Under the pieces are notes generated by a model. The model was not told where the DNA came from. It ran no database searches and worked only from the letters and a program-made list of their open reading frames with translations. Positions 44,210 to 52,081 of a stretch of DNA of 64,000 bases are shown piece by piece (positions within the stretch are counted from its first letter, which is position 1; every line of letters begins with the position of its first letter). The translations under genes and the position numbers were made by a program. The DNA is from Parabacteroides sp. An277 (GTDB lineage Bacteria; Bacteroidota; Bacteroidia; Bacteroidales; Tannerellaceae), in NCBI RefSeq assembly GCF_002159645.1, contig NZ_NFJB01000004.1, positions 62,001 to 126,000 on the forward strand. Direction: 5' to 3'.

Positions 44210-47200
44210 ATGCCAAACAAGACAACAAATTCCATTTGTTTGCTATTAGTGGCAACTGCATTGAGCATCACAGGTAATGTGTACGCAGAAATTGCCCCGG
44301 CAAACCCGAATGCCCTCCGTGCACAGCAGGACGGCACAGTGACGGGAAATGTGGTGGATGCTTACGGTCCGGTCATCGGTGCATCTGTAATCATCAAAGG
44401 TACAACTACGGGTAATATTACCGACATGGACGGTAACTTTACCTTGGAAGGTGTGAAGAATGGCGACGTCATTCAAATCTCTTACGTGGGATACACGACG
44501 CAGGAAATCGTTTACAACGGACAGCCCTCTATTAGTGTGACTTTATCTGAAGACTCCGAGCAATTGGAAGAACTCGTGGTAACGGCGTTGGGTATGAAGC
44601 GTTCTGAAAAGTCGTTGGGTTACGCCATGACGGAATTGAAGAGCGAGGATTTGAACAAGAACGTTATCAACCCGGTTTCCGCTTTGCAAGGTAAAGTAGC
44701 CGGTGTGGAAATCTCCGGGTCTGATGGTGGTATGTTCGGTTCTACCAAAATCTTGATTCGTGGTGCTTCTACCTTGGGTAAGAACAACCAGCCGATTTAC
44801 GTAGTCGATGGTGTGATTCTGGATAATGGTATCAAAGATGGTGATCCAGATTATACACAGACCGATGCCGACTACGGTAATGAATTGAAGAACTTGAACC
44901 CGGATGACTTCGAAACGGTATCTGTCTTGAAAGGTGCTGCCGCTACCGCCCTCTACGGTTCGCGTGGTTTGAATGGTGCCGTCGTGATTACGACCAAGAG
45001 CGGTAAAGGCATGGACGGTTTGGGTATCAACTTCTCGCAAACCGTAGGTATAGACCACATGCGTAAACAACCTAATTTGCAGTATGAATATGGTCCTGGC
45101 CAGTATTCAGGTAATGTTTCTTATGGTCAAACTGATGCGAATGGCAACTATTACAAGTTTGATAACGCGGGACAGTTTATGTTGAATAATTCCGGACAAC
45201 ATACGGTACTTGGTATGACGGGACGCCATTGGGGACCGAAATATGATGGTTCTACTATTGAACTTTGGGATGGTAGTACTGGTGTATATAGTCCGTATGA
45301 AAACAACATGGTAGATGCGTATGATTTGGGTGTCAACTCGAATACAAACATTTCAGTAAGTGGTTCGAATGAAAAGACATCGTTCTATACATCATTGTCC
45401 TATAAATATGCAAATGGTACGTTGCCTAACAATAGTTTTCAACGCCTTTCGTTTTTAGGTAAAGCTACACATAAGATTACAGACAGAGTGGAAATTGAAG
45501 CTTCTATGAGTTTTGCTACATCTAAACCAAGAAATGCACAAGCAAACTTAGGTGAGGCCTTCATTGATACCAATATCGGTCCGTTCGGAGGTTTGTATGA
45601 TACTCGCTATTGGAGAACTCGCTATAAGGGTTCACACGGAGGTTTGGCAAGTTCTGACTATGGTGATGAATATGCAAACGTTCCGGGTATCAGCCAGTGG
45701 TGGAATATTTTTGAAAATGATTACCGCCAGACGGAAACTTCGGTTCGCCCTGCGTTGATTTTGAATATAGACCTCTTCGATTGGTTAAAGTTCCGTGCGG
45801 AAGGTAACTACAATAATTATAATAAACGATTCGAAAGTAAGCAACCTGGTACAGGATATGCGAATACCAACTCCGGTTATTATGGCTTAGGTCTGTATGA
45901 AAAGGAACAGACGAATTTCAACGCTACCTTTACGTTGAATAAGACTGTAGGTGATTGGACATTTGGCGGATTCTTACGTGGTGAATATTTCAATAACTAC
46001 GAAATGAATATGTCGATGAATACGAATGGAGGTTTAGTTGTACCGAACCAATATTTCATCGAAAACTCCCGTAATGCGATTTCTTACACAGGTAAGTTGC
46101 AATACGAGAAGCGTATGCTTTCTATCGCATTCCAAGCTAGTGCCAGCTGGAAAGACCAAATCTTTATGGATGTAACCGGACGTAACGACTGGTCTTCTTC
46201 ATTGGTTTATGCAGATACGCATGGTAACTACTCTTATTTCTATCCGTCAGTAAATGGTTCTTGGTTGATTACTTCTACGTTCCGCGATCAATTGCCGGAA
46301 TGGATTTCTTTTGCCAAGATTCGTGGATCTTGGGCGCAGGTAGGTAACGATACAGAGTCTTATATTATTAACTCAGCTTATTCGTTGAATACTTCTACGA
46401 TGGCTAATGGTAGCAGTGTATATGCGTTGTCTCTGCCTTCAACCGCTTATTCTACGGATTTGAAGCCGGAACGCAAGAATGCTTGGGAAATTGGTTTGGA
46501 CTGGCGTTTCATCGAGAACCGTATTGGCATTGACTTTACGTATTATAAAGAAAATACGAAAGACCAGATTATGTCAATCTCTGTTCCGTCTGTTTCAGGT
46601 ATTAGCAACCAGTTAATCAATGCGGGTAATATCCAGAACAAGGGTGTTGAAATCGCGTTGAACACGACTCCGTATCAAAATAAGGATTGGACTTGGGATT
46701 TGAACTTTACCTATACCAAGAATACCAGTAAGATTGTTGAGTTGCATGAAAATGTAGCAGATTACATCTTGTTGGAAGGTGATCCTGCTTATGGTAACTA
46801 TCGTATTGGTTCTGTAGCCAAGGTAGGTTCTGAATATGGTTTGTTGATGTCTGACTCAAAAGTAAAAGTTGACGAAGCAACAGGTCTTCCTGTATTGGAT
46901 GCTACTTCTTACTATTCTGATATGGGTGCCATGTATTACCAGCGTGCTGGTACGGCTGAAATCATCGGTTCTATCCAACCGGACTTCTTAGGTTCTGTCA
47001 ATACAACTGTAAGTTACAAGAACTGGAGTTTGAGTGCTTCATTCGATATGCGCTTCGGTGGTTATGTAGCATCTTACGGTTCTCGTTATGGTACAGCTTA
47101 TGGTTTGACGGAAACATCATTGGCTGGACGTGATTCAGAACATGGTGGTATTACTTATACCTCTATGTGGGATGGCAAGACTTATAATGACGGTGTGATT

Positions 47201-47638
47201 CCGGTAGGTATCATTGAAGGCGGAACGACTTTGACCCGTCCGGATGGTGTAACGTATACGGTCGCAGAAGGTGGTGAAACATTCCAGCAGTTGTATGACA
47301 AGGGTATTGTAGAACCGTTGCATGCTTCATCTTGGACTTATTGGAATAATGCTTGGTCTACAGGTACTATAAATGATAATTGGTTTAAGAAATTGAACTA
47401 TATTGCTTTCCGTGAACTTTCATTGAGTTACCGTGTGCCGAAATCGTTCTGCGAGAAGTTCCATGCAAAGAACTTGAACTTGTCGTTTACAGCTCGCAAC
47501 TTAGGTTATTTGTTGAACTCGATGCCGAATAAGGAAAATCCGGAATCAGTTCGTGGTACTTCTGCTTCTGAGTTCCGTGTTCGTTCGTTCGACGGTCTTA
47601 CTACCAGCTATATGTTTACTTTAAATGTTGGATTCTAA
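44210..47638 (+). CDS. SusC/RagA family receptor, phase-variable candidate
   Basis: 1142 residues: signal peptide (MPNKTTNSICLLLVATALSI, cleavage after about 26), a carboxypeptidase-regulatory-like domain (about 43-120, GTVTGNVVDAYGPVIGASVI), LEELVVTALGMKRSEKSLGY, a plug with PIYVVDGVILDNG and FETVSVLKGAAATALYGSRG, and a barrel ending LNVGF. It belongs to the branch that pairs with SusD-like_2 lipoproteins. The upstream invertible promoter suggests ON/OFF switching. Codon use is regular and T-ending, as expected for a strongly expressed surface protein when ON. Its SusD partner follows after 16 bases. Confidence 0.95.
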   Translation: MPNKTTNSICLLLVATALSITGNVYAEIAPANPNALRAQQDGTVTGNVVDAYGPVIGASVIIKGTTTGNITDMDGNFTLEGVKNGDVIQISYVGYTTQEIVYNGQPSISVTLSEDSEQLEELVVTALGMKRSEKSLGYAMTELKSEDLNKNVINPVSALQGKVAGVEISGSDGGMFGSTKILIRGASTLGKNNQPIYVVDGVILDNGIKDGDPDYTQTDADYGNELKNLNPDDFETVSVLKGAAATALYGSRGLNGAVVITTKSGKGMDGLGINFSQTVGIDHMRKQPNLQYEYGPGQYSGNVSYGQTDANGNYYKFDNAGQFMLNNSGQHTVLGMTGRHWGPKYDGSTIELWDGSTGVYSPYENNMVDAYDLGVNSNTNISVSGSNEKTSFYTSLSYKYANGTLPNNSFQRLSFLGKATHKITDRVEIEASMSFATSKPRNAQANLGEAFIDTNIGPFGGLYDTRYWRTRYKGSHGGLASSDYGDEYANVPGISQWWNIFENDYRQTETSVRPALILNIDLFDWLKFRAEGNYNNYNKRFESKQPGTGYANTNSGYYGLGLYEKEQTNFNATFTLNKTVGDWTFGGFLRGEYFNNYEMNMSMNTNGGLVVPNQYFIENSRNAISYTGKLQYEKRMLSIAFQASASWKDQIFMDVTGRNDWSSSLVYADTHGNYSYFYPSVNGSWLITSTFRDQLPEWISFAKIRGSWAQVGNDTESYIINSAYSLNTSTMANGSSVYALSLPSTAYSTDLKPERKNAWEIGLDWRFIENRIGIDFTYYKENTKDQIMSISVPSVSGISNQLINAGNIQNKGVEIALNTTPYQNKDWTWDLNFTYTKNTSKIVELHENVADYILLEGDPAYGNYRIGSVAKVGSEYGLLMSDSKVKVDEATGLPVLDATSYYSDMGAMYYQRAGTAEIIGSIQPDFLGSVNTTVSYKNWSLSASFDMRFGGYVASYGSRYGTAYGLTETSLAGRDSEHGGITYTSMWDGKTYNDGVIPVGIIEGGTTLTRPDGVTYTVAEGGETFQQLYDKGIVEPLHASSWTYWNNAWSTGTINDNWFKKLNYIAFRELSLSYRVPKSFCEKFHAKNLNLSFTARNLGYLLNSMPNKENPESVRGTSASEFRVRSFDGLTTSYMFTLNVGF

Positions 47639-47654
47639 TAAAGATACAGACACA

Positions 47655-49568
47655 ATGAAATCTAAAAATAATTATAAGAAAATATTGATTGCCTCCTTGA
47701 TGGGAGCCGCAGTCTTGGGTACGACCAGTTGCCGGGATGATTTCGCGGATATCAATACCAGCCCGTCGCAGGTAACTACTCCGCAGCCAACCTATTTGTT
47801 CGCGCAAGCTGTGTTGGATTTTGAAAACTCAGGTTATACTTATTGGTTCTACAATGCGCCTATGATGTTCGAATGGGCTCAGATGGCGACGCCGACAGAT
47901 AGTTATACGGCTACATTTACCACGACAACGGCCAGTGGAGACCAAGGTTCTCAATACCTGAGAACATTGAAATATGTCAATGAAGTAAAGTATTACCAGT
48001 CTACCTTGAGTGAAGAGGAAGCTGCGCAATACAACCAGATTCTGGCTTGCCTGAATATCATGACTGCTTATCTGGGCATCTTTGACTCGGATATGTATGG
48101 TGATCTCCAATTTACAGAAGCTGCACAAGCTTTACATGGTGGTACATTAACACCTGCTTATGACACATTGGAGAGCTTGTATGATTTGTGGTTAACTCAA
48201 TTGGATGAAGCAATCAATACATTGACTACAGCTACAAACCAAATTGAGTTGAATACACAAGACGTAGTCTATGGTGGAGACATGGCTAAATGGGCAAAAT
48301 TGGCTAATTCAGTTAAACTGAGAATCGCATCCCGTTTGTTAATCAGAGACCGTGCTCGTGCTTTACAGATTGCACAACAAGTAGCCACAGCTTCTTGTGG
48401 GTATATTGACACGATGGACGATGCTATGTTGTTCAATAAGTCAACGCATAATACCAGTTCGGATGATTACGCTTTCCATTGGAGCAATGGTTTTATGGAT
48501 GGTACAGCTGCCAGCCAGCGTGTCATGAATTTCATGGTGGAAAATCAAGACCCGCGCGTTCGTTTCTGTTACCAGAAAAACGAATGGAACTCACGCATTG
48601 TGCAGGCATTCTACGACCAAGACCGGGAAATCCCGTCTTACATCGAAGAAAACGTAGAATATACGACAGATGCCAATGGACATAAGCAATTTGTAGCTTG
48701 GAAAGGATTAGGCGAACCGTGGGTACGCTATTATGGTATTCCAGTTGAGTTTAATGCGCGCGATAATGCTGCCCAGTATGGTGACTACTTCAACTACGAT
48801 ACCCAGTATATGATTTATGAAGTAGGAGGTACAAACTACAAATCTTACCGTCCGTACTCTATGTTCCAGCAGCAAATGATTATTGGACGTTATTATACAA
48901 CTACTATCCCGACAGTTCCAGGTGGTCCGGTTATCGAACGTACTGAAAACCGTCCTTGGTATGGTTTGTATATGGGTGCTGCAGAAGTAAACCTCTCATT
49001 GGCTGAGTTCGCTTTATTGGGTGCTGCATTGCCACAGTCGGCTGAATATTATTACAACCGTGGTCTGGAGGCTTCTGTCCGGGAATATGACCGTTTAGCA
49101 GGTTTGAACCAGATTGCTTATTATGGCACTACATACGATTATGACCCGAATGAAGTTTCTATCGAACTGAAAGACGGTGAAATCGAAGCCATGATGGCAA
49201 ACGAAGATTATCAATTGACAGGTTCTCAGGCAGAGCAGTTGGAAAAGGTATATATCCAACAAATGTTGAACTTCACGCTTTATCCAAATGAGCAATTTGT
49301 AACTGCACGTCGTACGGGTCTGCCTAAATTCAATTCGAATTTAATTGCTCGTGAAAACTTCACAGTAGTTCCGGTAACGCAGATTCCGCGTCGTTTCGAT
49401 ACAGGTATTCCTTTGGAAACGGAATTGACTTACCAGATCGAATTGGATGCATTGGCTCGTCAAGGTCTCACACCGACATCTGCAGGTCCTAACGGTCAAA
49501 TCTTACACGACGAACGTTTGTGGCAAGATGTAGGTGCTCCGGAATGGGGCGCAGGTCCACAATTATAA
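47655..49568 (+). CDS. SusD-like lipoprotein (SusD-like_2 type)
   Basis: About 637 residues from MKSKNNYKKILIASLMGAAV with lipobox GTTSC (Cys26); the longer frame from 47625 would overlap the SusC end and lacks a proper signal start. It has the pattern of the second SusD family: FADINTSPSQVTTPQPTYLF near the N-terminus, ILACLNIMTAYLGIFDSDMYGDLQFTEA, DMAKWAKLANSVKLRIASRL and a C-terminal region with FTLYPNEQFVTARRTGLPKF. It forms the lid of the SusC pore encoded upstream and would switch with it. Confidence 0.93.
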   Translation: MKSKNNYKKILIASLMGAAVLGTTSCRDDFADINTSPSQVTTPQPTYLFAQAVLDFENSGYTYWFYNAPMMFEWAQMATPTDSYTATFTTTTASGDQGSQYLRTLKYVNEVKYYQSTLSEEEAAQYNQILACLNIMTAYLGIFDSDMYGDLQFTEAAQALHGGTLTPAYDTLESLYDLWLTQLDEAINTLTTATNQIELNTQDVVYGGDMAKWAKLANSVKLRIASRLLIRDRARALQIAQQVATASCGYIDTMDDAMLFNKSTHNTSSDDYAFHWSNGFMDGTAASQRVMNFMVENQDPRVRFCYQKNEWNSRIVQAFYDQDREIPSYIEENVEYTTDANGHKQFVAWKGLGEPWVRYYGIPVEFNARDNAAQYGDYFNYDTQYMIYEVGGTNYKSYRPYSMFQQQMIIGRYYTTTIPTVPGGPVIERTENRPWYGLYMGAAEVNLSLAEFALLGAALPQSAEYYYNRGLEASVREYDRLAGLNQIAYYGTTYDYDPNEVSIELKDGEIEAMMANEDYQLTGSQAEQLEKVYIQQMLNFTLYPNEQFVTARRTGLPKFNSNLIARENFTVVPVTQIPRRFDTGIPLETELTYQIELDALARQGLTPTSAGPNGQILHDERLWQDVGAPEWGAGPQL

Positions 49569-50110
49569 TCAATGGATTATAGAATATCTCTCTAAAAGCC
49601 GGGGGCGTAAAAGCCCTCGGCGATATAAACAAAACATATATAGGTGCCTTGGTTGGCATTTATATAACAACGGGGAAACCCGAAGAGGTCTTTATTTAAT
49701 GAAAGACAAATGGCTAAGTGGGAATCAGAGGACGGTGAAACCGTCCCACCATGCTTAACCGCGGGTGGCACGTAGTGGCACCTGCGGTAGGATAGTCCAT
49801 CTGTTCCGACCTCGAAGGGGTCGAACGGGGATTGTGATGTAGTTCGACCCCTTTGAGGTCGAGGTTCTTGGGTGAGACGGTGTCCCGCAGGTGTCGTTTC
49901 ACGCCACCCACGGTTAAGCATCGTTAGATGGCGCTGCCGTCTGCTGCATCTATATAACCAACGGGGGCAACCCGAAGCGATCTTTATTTCCTGAAAGGAC
50001 AAGTGGAAGCAGGACGGTATAACCGTCCAACTATGCTTAGCTGCACGGTCGAAGCGAAGCGAGGCCTGCAGAGTTCTCGCATACAATGCTCCGCTTTGAA
50101 GAAAACTTCT
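49569..50110. repeat. repeat mosaic with a 169-bp inverted repeat
   Basis: No gene. The nested inverted repeat 49752-49920 has outer arms of about 36 bases beginning TGCTTAACCG and ending CGGTTAAGCA, which include GGGTGGC and ACCTGCGG, and inner arms CGACCTCGAAGGGGTCGAAC / GTTCGACCCCTTTGAGGTCG. An imperfect direct duplication flanks it: about 49658-49757 and about 49950-50040 share ACCCGAAG, TCTTTATTT and a GGACGGT...ACCGTCC stem. A GTCGAAGCGAAGCGAGGCC repeat follows at about 50047. Confidence 0.8.
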
Positions 50111-50117
50111 ACTGAAG

Positions 50118-50200
50118 AATGCTTATTCGGCCGCAGGGATTGCGCCCTTTAGGTATTATAAAATGTGTTTTTAGAGGGGGCGGAATACGCATCCCGCCCC
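50118..50200 (+). ncRNA. two-hairpin module 1
   Basis: AATGCTTA (50118-50125) pairs with TAGGTATT (50150-50157), two G-U pairs, around an inner CGCA-GGGAT-TGCG hairpin; a GC-rich hairpin GGGGCGG / CCGCCCC (50177-50200) follows. It is the same plan as modules at 51180, 51288 and 51412, and lies just upstream of the HU-like gene. Confidence 0.45.
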
Positions 50201-50273
50201 TTACACAAAACGAGTAAGTATTCCTCAGCGAGAGATAAAAATGAGTATGGTAACTTTTTAAAATAGAATAATT

Positions 50274-51014
50274 ATGGCAGAAAAAGAAAAAGAATACTTA
50301 TGGAAGTTTGGTATTCGAGACAACACGATGACTCCAGACGATACCACCGATTACATTGCAACGGTAGACAAAAATCAGACATTGAGTATTGAAGATATTG
50401 CCAAGCGCATTGTTAAAAAGCGTACGGAATATCGGCCCGATACGATTGCCAATATTGTCAATATGTTCGAAGAAGAAGCCCGATATGCTATTGCAGAAGG
50501 AAACAATCTGATTATGAACAATGTCCGTTTTCAAATAGCCATTTCAGGCATATTCGATGCGGAAGGTATAATCGACCCGGAAAAGAACAAACCGGAAATC
50601 AATGTCATTCCTTCCGATACGTTGAAAGCGGAACTGGATAAAGTAAGAATTGAATATAATAAGCAGAAATTAGCGCAAGGCGGGGCTGAAATTGTGAAGG
50701 TGACCGATTTGACAACAGGCGCTACCAATGGCGAAATCGGACGGGGACATCCTATAGAAGTATCGGGCTATAAAGTCAAAGCAGTGAATGCAGATGGAAC
50801 AGGAATAGGCGAAGTTTCCTTGGTAAATGATGCAGGATATAAAGAACCTATTACCTCGTTGATATACAACGAACCATCTTATTTCACTTTCATCTGTCCA
50901 GACGATTTGACCGAAGGGCAGTATACGTTGGAAGTAGTGACGTATTATACTACGAATAGTACAAAACTATTGAAAACACCGCGGACGTTGACTTATCCTG
51001 TCACTTTGGTATAG
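50274..51014 (+). CDS. HU/IHF-like DNA-binding protein with DUF4469-type C-terminal domain
   Basis: 246 residues, no signal. Residues about 15-125 match the Bacteroidetes HU-like DNA-binding domain (DYIATVDKNQTLSIEDIAKRI, FEEEARYAIAEGNNLIMNNV, FQIAISGIFD); residues about 150-246 are an Ig-like domain (IGRGHPIEVSGYKVKAVNADG, DLTEGQYTLEVVTYY) of the DUF4469 type. The same C-terminal domain is fused to a different helical N-terminus at 7409-8536. The protein probably binds DNA without sequence-specific regulation being evident. It is embedded in hairpin repeats on both sides. Confidence 0.82.
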   Translation: MAEKEKEYLWKFGIRDNTMTPDDTTDYIATVDKNQTLSIEDIAKRIVKKRTEYRPDTIANIVNMFEEEARYAIAEGNNLIMNNVRFQIAISGIFDAEGIIDPEKNKPEINVIPSDTLKAELDKVRIEYNKQKLAQGGAEIVKVTDLTTGATNGEIGRGHPIEVSGYKVKAVNADGTGIGEVSLVNDAGYKEPITSLIYNEPSYFTFICPDDLTEGQYTLEVVTYYTTNSTKLLKTPRTLTYPVTLV

Positions 51015-51017
51015 GTT

Positions 51018-51127
51018 CCTATCCTGGCAAGGATACGGTCCTATCCTTATAAGGATACAGTGCTATCCTTGTAAGGATACGGTGCTATCCTTATAAGGAT
51101 AGGATGCTATCCTAAAAAAGGATACAG
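51018..51127. repeat. five-copy 22-bp palindromic array
   Basis: Units start at 51018, 51040, 51062, 51084 and 51106. Each contains TATCCTTATAAGGATA or a close variant (GGCAAG, TGTAAG, AAAAAAG centres). The outer arms TATCC/GGATA are constant while the centres vary. It starts four bases after the stop of the HU-like gene and so lies in its 3' end. Confidence 0.9.
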
Positions 51128-51179
51128 GGCAACCAGATGAAAAGACATTAAAAAGAACAGATAAACACTTAATAGCTAC

Positions 51180-51252
51180 GGCCGCAGCGATGCGCCCAAG
51201 GCACTTTATTTAGATTTTTTTCGGAAGGCGGTTTCACGGCCGCCTTCCTTTT
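51180..51252 (+). ncRNA. two-hairpin module 2
   Basis: GGCCGCAGCGATGCGCCC (51180-51197): a CGCA/TGCG stem with a GCGA tetraloop. Then GGAAGGCGG (51223-51231) with CCGCCTTCC (51240-51248) and four T, an intrinsic terminator. Confidence 0.5.
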
Positions 51253-51275
51253 AAACAGGACTATTAGCTTTATAT

Positions 51276-51366
51276 GTCTACCCCGAAGGCCGCAGCGATG
51301 CGCCCAGGTAGATAGTTATTAATTACAACTATAAATCGGAGCGGCTCCGCGCGCGGGGCCGCTTTT
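51276..51366 (+). ncRNA. two-hairpin module 3
   Basis: GTCTACC (51276-51282) pairs with GGTAGAT (51307-51313) around the same CGCA-GCGA-TGCG hairpin (51288-51305). It is followed by AGCGGC / GCCGCT and TTTT (51340-51366). Confidence 0.5.
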
Positions 51367-51398
51367 CCAAAAAGACGAAAGAGCAAACAAAGATATGG

Positions 51399-51498
51399 CA
51401 TCTACAGACAAGGCATGCAGCGATGCACCCGAGTAGATGATTCTTTATTGTTAAATTAAACTTTGGAGGGCGGCGGGGTAACACCTGCCGCCCTTTTT
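51399..51498 (+). ncRNA. two-hairpin module 4
   Basis: CATCTAC (51399-51405) pairs with GTAGATG (51433-51439); the inner hairpin is TGCA-GCGA-TGCA, a paired change from the CGCA/TGCG of modules 2 and 3. It is followed by GGGCGGC (51468-51474) with GCCGCCC (51487-51493) and five T. Confidence 0.5.
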
Positions 51499-51587
51499 CA
51501 TTGAAAATGAGGAGCGTTCTTTGACATGATGATTGTGGCAAAAAAAATGGGAATCTAAAGACATATAGAAATGGAAACAGGGTACGC

Positions 51588-51945
51588 ATTTGAAAAGAGG
51601 AGCTATAAAAACTATCTGAAAAGCTCCCCTGCCCTTAGGGGAGCTGGCGAAGCGATAGCTGAGACTGAGGGGTTCAATATCTCATAATAAGTAATAACCC
51701 CTCACCCCTGCGGGGAGCTCCCCTAAGACAGGGGAGCTTTTCAAAGCGAGGCCTGCAGCCACAAGCGTTCCGAAATACGATTTGAAAAGAGGAGCTTTTC
51801 AGATAGTATGCCCCCAACATGAAAGATACACCGAATGGAATATAAGGGCGGACACGCGGGTCCGCCCCTACTATCCTATACGATACCGCAGGCCTCGCGC
51901 CGCTTCGACCCACGGTTACCTGAAAATAGGACCTCTTCGAGTGTC
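51588..51945. repeat. repeat mosaic before the helicase gene
   Basis: Contains a relative of the 42.7 kb hairpin element (51611-51740: GAAAAGCTCCCCTGCCCTTA, GGCGAAGCGATAGCTGAGAC, GAGGGGTT/AACCCCTC), flanked by two copies of TTTGAAAAGAGGAGCT (about 51591 and 51782). A degenerate GGCGGACACGCGGGTCCGCC palindrome follows at about 51845, then an inverted copy of the GCGAGGCCTGCAG repeat with CCCACGGTTACCTGAAAATA near 51885-51930. Confidence 0.8.
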
Positions 51946-52043
51946 TACAAAGATAACCGTTTTTGATGACCTAACAGCACGGACGTTTTTATAAATTTCG
52001 CAGTACAGTCCATCCGTAATTCCAAACGGAAGCCATTTTTTCG

Positions 52044-52051
52044 TACATTTG
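52044..52051 (+). promoter_or_regulatory. -7 box of the helicase promoter
   Basis: TACATTTG. Its position shows that translation must begin downstream, which supports the GTG start at 52082. Confidence 0.6.
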
Positions 52052-52081
52052 CACCTCGAAAAGATAAAGATAAGACAAATT

